A program made the translations under genes and the position numbers. A DNA stretch of 6,130 bases, taken from assembly GCA_035705985.1 (NCBI GenBank), contig DASSVP010000146.1, positions 1 through 6,130 of the forward strand. Direction: 5' to 3'. Source of the stretch: JACVRW01 sp035705985. GTDB lineage: Bacteria > Actinomycetota > Thermoleophilia > Solirubrobacterales > Thermoleophilaceae. The stretch's first letter is position 1. Each line of letters begins with the position of its first letter. The notes under the pieces are model-generated. The model was not told where the DNA came from. It did not search any database and saw only the letters and a program-made list of their open reading frames with translations. This document shows positions 4,341 through 6,130 of this stretch, in pieces.

Positions 4341-5182
4341 GCTCCGCCGCCCGCCGCATTCGAGGCCGTCTGATAGAGGACGCTCTTAAGCTGGAACGGC
4401 GTCAGATCGGCATGCTTGCCGAGGACGAGGGCGCAGATGCCGGCGATGTGCGGCGTCGCGAAACTGTTGCCGGTGCAGCGGAGCGTTCCGCCGTCGAGCC
4501 ACGCGACGTCGAGGTCGAGGCCGCGGCCGAAGAACTCGACCGGCGGCGAGGGGTTGTAGTAGAAGGTCAGCGGCTCCGGCTCCTCGTGGCTGCCGACCGA
4601 GATCACGCTCGCGAAGCGCCACGGGAAACTCTCGACCGGCATGTTGTGGGCCGAGGCGACGAGGAGGACGCGGCGGAAGTAGGCGCGGTCGGCAAGCTCG
4701 TGCAGCCGCTCGACGTACTTCGTCCGGGTCGTCGACAGGCTCATGTTCACGATCTGGAAACCCTGCTCGATCGCCCAGGCGAGCCCCCGCAGCAGGATCT
4801 CGCCGCCGCCCGTGTACCCGGCGCCGAGGACGCGAACGCTCGTCAGCTCGACGTCGGGGGCGAGCGCGCGAACGATGCCGGCGCAGGCGGTGCCGTGGCC
4901 GCAGAGGTCGCCCTTCGTGTCGTCGACCACGTGCAGCTCTCCCTCTTCGTCCCTGAGAACCGCGACCGAGCGGTCGACACGGCCCACGAGAGGATGGTCG
5001 AGCTCGACACCGCTGTCGAGGATGCACACCCGGACACCGGCGCCCGTCGAGCCGCCCCAGGCCCATTCCCGGGTCACCTGCTCCGGCAGCGTCACCGGCA
5101 CACGGATCCGGTCGACGGCGTCCGCCGGCAGGCTCCAGGCGGGCAGCTCCTCCTCTTCCTCGAACTCGTGCAGCTCGACCAT
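4337..5182 (-). CDS. Subtilisin-like S8 serine peptidase without signal peptide
   Basis: About 281 residues forming a single subtilase domain. Catalytic residues are visible: Asp56 in VRVCILDSGV, His96 in DLCGHGTACAG, Ser240 in CTGNSFATPHIAG (GNS where most subtilases have GTS). Asn180 in VASAHN is the likely oxyanion-hole residue. The N-terminus is very acidic (HEFEEEEEL) with no signal peptide or obvious propeptide, so it probably acts in the cytosol or is not Sec-exported. The frame is open far upstream, but that part only shadows the transpeptidase and creatininase genes. ATGs occur at 5203, 5188 and 5182; I chose 5182 because GGGA lies five bases before it, and the difference is at most seven residues. 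It lies 29 bases after the transpeptidase stop, and its own stop overlaps the GAF start. Confidence 0.88.
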   Translation of the reverse strand: MVELHEFEEEEELPAWSLPADAVDRIRVPVTLPEQVTREWAWGGSTGAGVRVCILDSGVELDHPLVGRVDRSVAVLRDEEGELHVVDDTKGDLCGHGTACAGIVRALAPDVELTSVRVLGAGYTGGGEILLRGLAWAIEQGFQIVNMSLSTTRTKYVERLHELADRAYFRRVLLVASAHNMPVESFPWRFASVISVGSHEEPEPLTFYYNPSPPVEFFGRGLDLDVAWLDGGTLRCTGNSFATPHIAGICALVLGKHADLTPFQLKSVLYQTASNAAGGGA

Positions 5183-5211
5183 GCTCATCCCGGCGCCGAT
5201 CATCGCACAGC

Positions 5212-5886
5212 TCAGGCCGTGATCAGGACCGGCGTCCCGAGCGGGACCGTGCGCATGAGGTAGCGGACGTCGGCCTCTCTCGCGTGGAGGCACCCCGCCG
5301 AGACGGCCGAGCCCCGTCCCGAGCCGGAGTGAATCGCGACGTAGTAGGTGATCCTCCGGTTCCAGCCGGCCGGCAGGCGCGGCTGTCGCGCCGTGAGAGT
5401 CAGGATGCGTGGGCCGAAGGCGGGGCCGAAGGGTCCGGTGAGCTTCTCGGCGACGGCGAAACGGCCGACGGGGGTCGGCGAGCCGCGAGCGCCGATGCCG
5501 ACGGGGATCGTCCGCACGATCCGCCCGTCTCGCAGGACGTAGAGCTCGCGCCGGGAGAGCGACGCGCGGAGCTTCCACTGGATCGGATGGACGGCGACGT
5601 CCCGGCCGAACCTCACCCAGCCGTAACGGCCGTTGGGCAACGCCTCGGCCGTCACCTCGACCCACCGCCCGCGGACGCCGACGACACCCAGCACGAGCGG
5701 ACCGCCGCCGATCGGGCCGCGCGACCCCACGCGGACGAGCGGCTTCCCGCCCGGGCGGGCGCGGAGAACGACGCTCCCGTGCAGCGGCCGGGCGGCAAGC
5801 GCCACGATCGGCCCCTTCGGCGGCCCTGCCGCGTGGGAGGCCGCCATCACCGCTGCGGCGAGACATGCAATCAGCCCATCTGCCAT
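5212..5886 (-). CDS. L,D-transpeptidase (YkuD domain), exported
   Basis: A 224-residue protein. Residues 1-20 (MADGLIACLAAAVMAASHAA) look like a signal sequence, though without a basic n-region. Residues about 25-97 form a small SH3-like part ('RGRWVEVTAEALPNGRYGWVR'). Residues about 105-224 form the YkuD domain: 'LSRRELYVLRDGRIVRTIPV', 'GSPTPVGRFAVAEKL', then His186 in AIHSG and Cys199 in SAGCLHA, the catalytic Cys motif (usually SHGC, here SAGC). Such enzymes make 3-3 cross-links in peptidoglycan or attach proteins to it, outside the membrane. It is first in the minus-strand unit and only 20 bases from the divergent creatininase-family start. No strong Shine-Dalgarno precedes the ATG, so the start is moderately sure. 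Confidence 0.88.
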   Translation of the reverse strand: MADGLIACLAAAVMAASHAAGPPKGPIVALAARPLHGSVVLRARPGGKPLVRVGSRGPIGGGPLVLGVVGVRGRWVEVTAEALPNGRYGWVRFGRDVAVHPIQWKLRASLSRRELYVLRDGRIVRTIPVGIGARGSPTPVGRFAVAEKLTGPFGPAFGPRILTLTARQPRLPAGWNRRITYYVAIHSGSGRGSAVSAGCLHAREADVRYLMRTVPLGTPVLITA

Positions 5887-5906
5887 TCGTCTGGAATTCT
5901 GCCGCA

Positions 5907-6130
5907 GTGCGCGTCCGCGATCTGAACTGGTTCCAGCTCGAGGAATACCTGGGTGGCGACGACCGGATCGTGCTGCCGCTCGGCTCGACCGAGCAGCACG
6001 CGTACCTCTCGCTCGAGACGGACAACCTCCTCGCCGAGCGTGTCGCCGTCGAGGCCGCGGAGCCGTTGGGCGTGCCGGTGCTGCCGGCGCTCCCGTACGG
6101 CCTCACGCCGAGCTTCGGCGCCTACCCCGG
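5907..6130 (+). CDS. Creatininase-family amidohydrolase, N-terminal part
   Basis: A GTG-started frame runs off the window end after 74 codons. It shows 'VLPLGSTEQHAYLSLETDNLLAERV' spread over residues 22-46, the creatininase-family metal site: Glu29, His31 and Asp39 match the conserved E-x-H and D ligands, and the later 'PALPYGLTPSFGAYPG' matches the family loop. Members are cytosolic metal-dependent amidohydrolases including creatininase and enzymes acting on formylated or cyclic amides in cofactor pathways (MftE, ArfB types); which one this is cannot be told from the N-terminus. No ATG lies upstream in frame, so GTG is the likely start. It is divergent from the transpeptidase with a 20-base gap, so the promoters must overlap the coding starts or each other. 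Confidence 0.85.
   Translation, partial: MRVRDLNWFQLEEYLGGDDRIVLPLGSTEQHAYLSLETDNLLAERVAVEAAEPLGVPVLPALPYGLTPSFGAYP

Noticed and set aside
4250..5263. A 337-residue plus-strand frame rich in Arg, Asp and Glu
   Set aside because: It is the antisense of the GAF and subtilase genes; composition is typical of the reverse strand of GC-rich coding DNA and no domain is visible.
4337..6106. A 589-residue minus-strand frame covering the subtilase and far upstream
   Set aside because: Only the last 281 to 288 residues are subtilase. The upstream part is low-complexity Arg/Pro/Ala sequence antisense to or out of frame with the transpeptidase and creatininase genes, a typical high-GC shadow.

Overview
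The window is GC-rich with strong G/C preference at third codon positions. The gene content (MFS permease, ArsM-like methyltransferase, small ABM-like protein, YkuD transpeptidase, subtilase, creatininase) fits a high-GC actinobacterium. A Thermoleophilia-like soil lineage is a guess from overall feel and is not demonstrated here.

Layout. Positions 1-88 are the right end of an IS110-family element: the last 22 codons of the transposase and a short terminal tail. Positions 85-3600 are accessory DNA in which genes of unrelated type and mixed orientation are separated by a 24-bp same-orientation dispersed repeat (five full copies, plus a half copy at the IS110 end). The genes there are a secreted four-cysteine protein (minus), an MFS permease (plus), a 41-residue hydrophobic peptide (minus), a SAM-dependent methyltransferase (plus) and a small ABM-like protein (minus). 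Positions 3711-5886 hold a compact minus-strand unit, L,D-transpeptidase then subtilase then GAF protein, with a 4-base stop/start overlap at the last junction. A divergent creatininase-family gene begins at 5907 and runs off the window.

The most notable item is the methyltransferase. Its frame is interrupted by one TGA at 2930-2932, exactly where ArsM-like relatives have the conserved Cys of a '-GCIAGAL-' motif. The frame then continues for 60 codons of clear family-like, GC3-rich sequence to a TAA at 3113-3115. A compact hairpin with a G-containing apical loop begins 11 bases after the TGA, with the loop 17 bases after it, as in bacterial SECIS elements. The best reading is a 265-residue selenoprotein with Sec205 and no cysteine at all, which a standard gene caller would truncate to 204 residues.

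Other points of interest are the hairpin-forming dispersed repeat whose outer arms vary in sequence but keep pairing, the IS110 end lying inside one repeat copy, four G(C/T)TAG boxes at exact 11-bp spacing upstream of the secreted protein gene, and competing hairpins in the methyltransferase leader.
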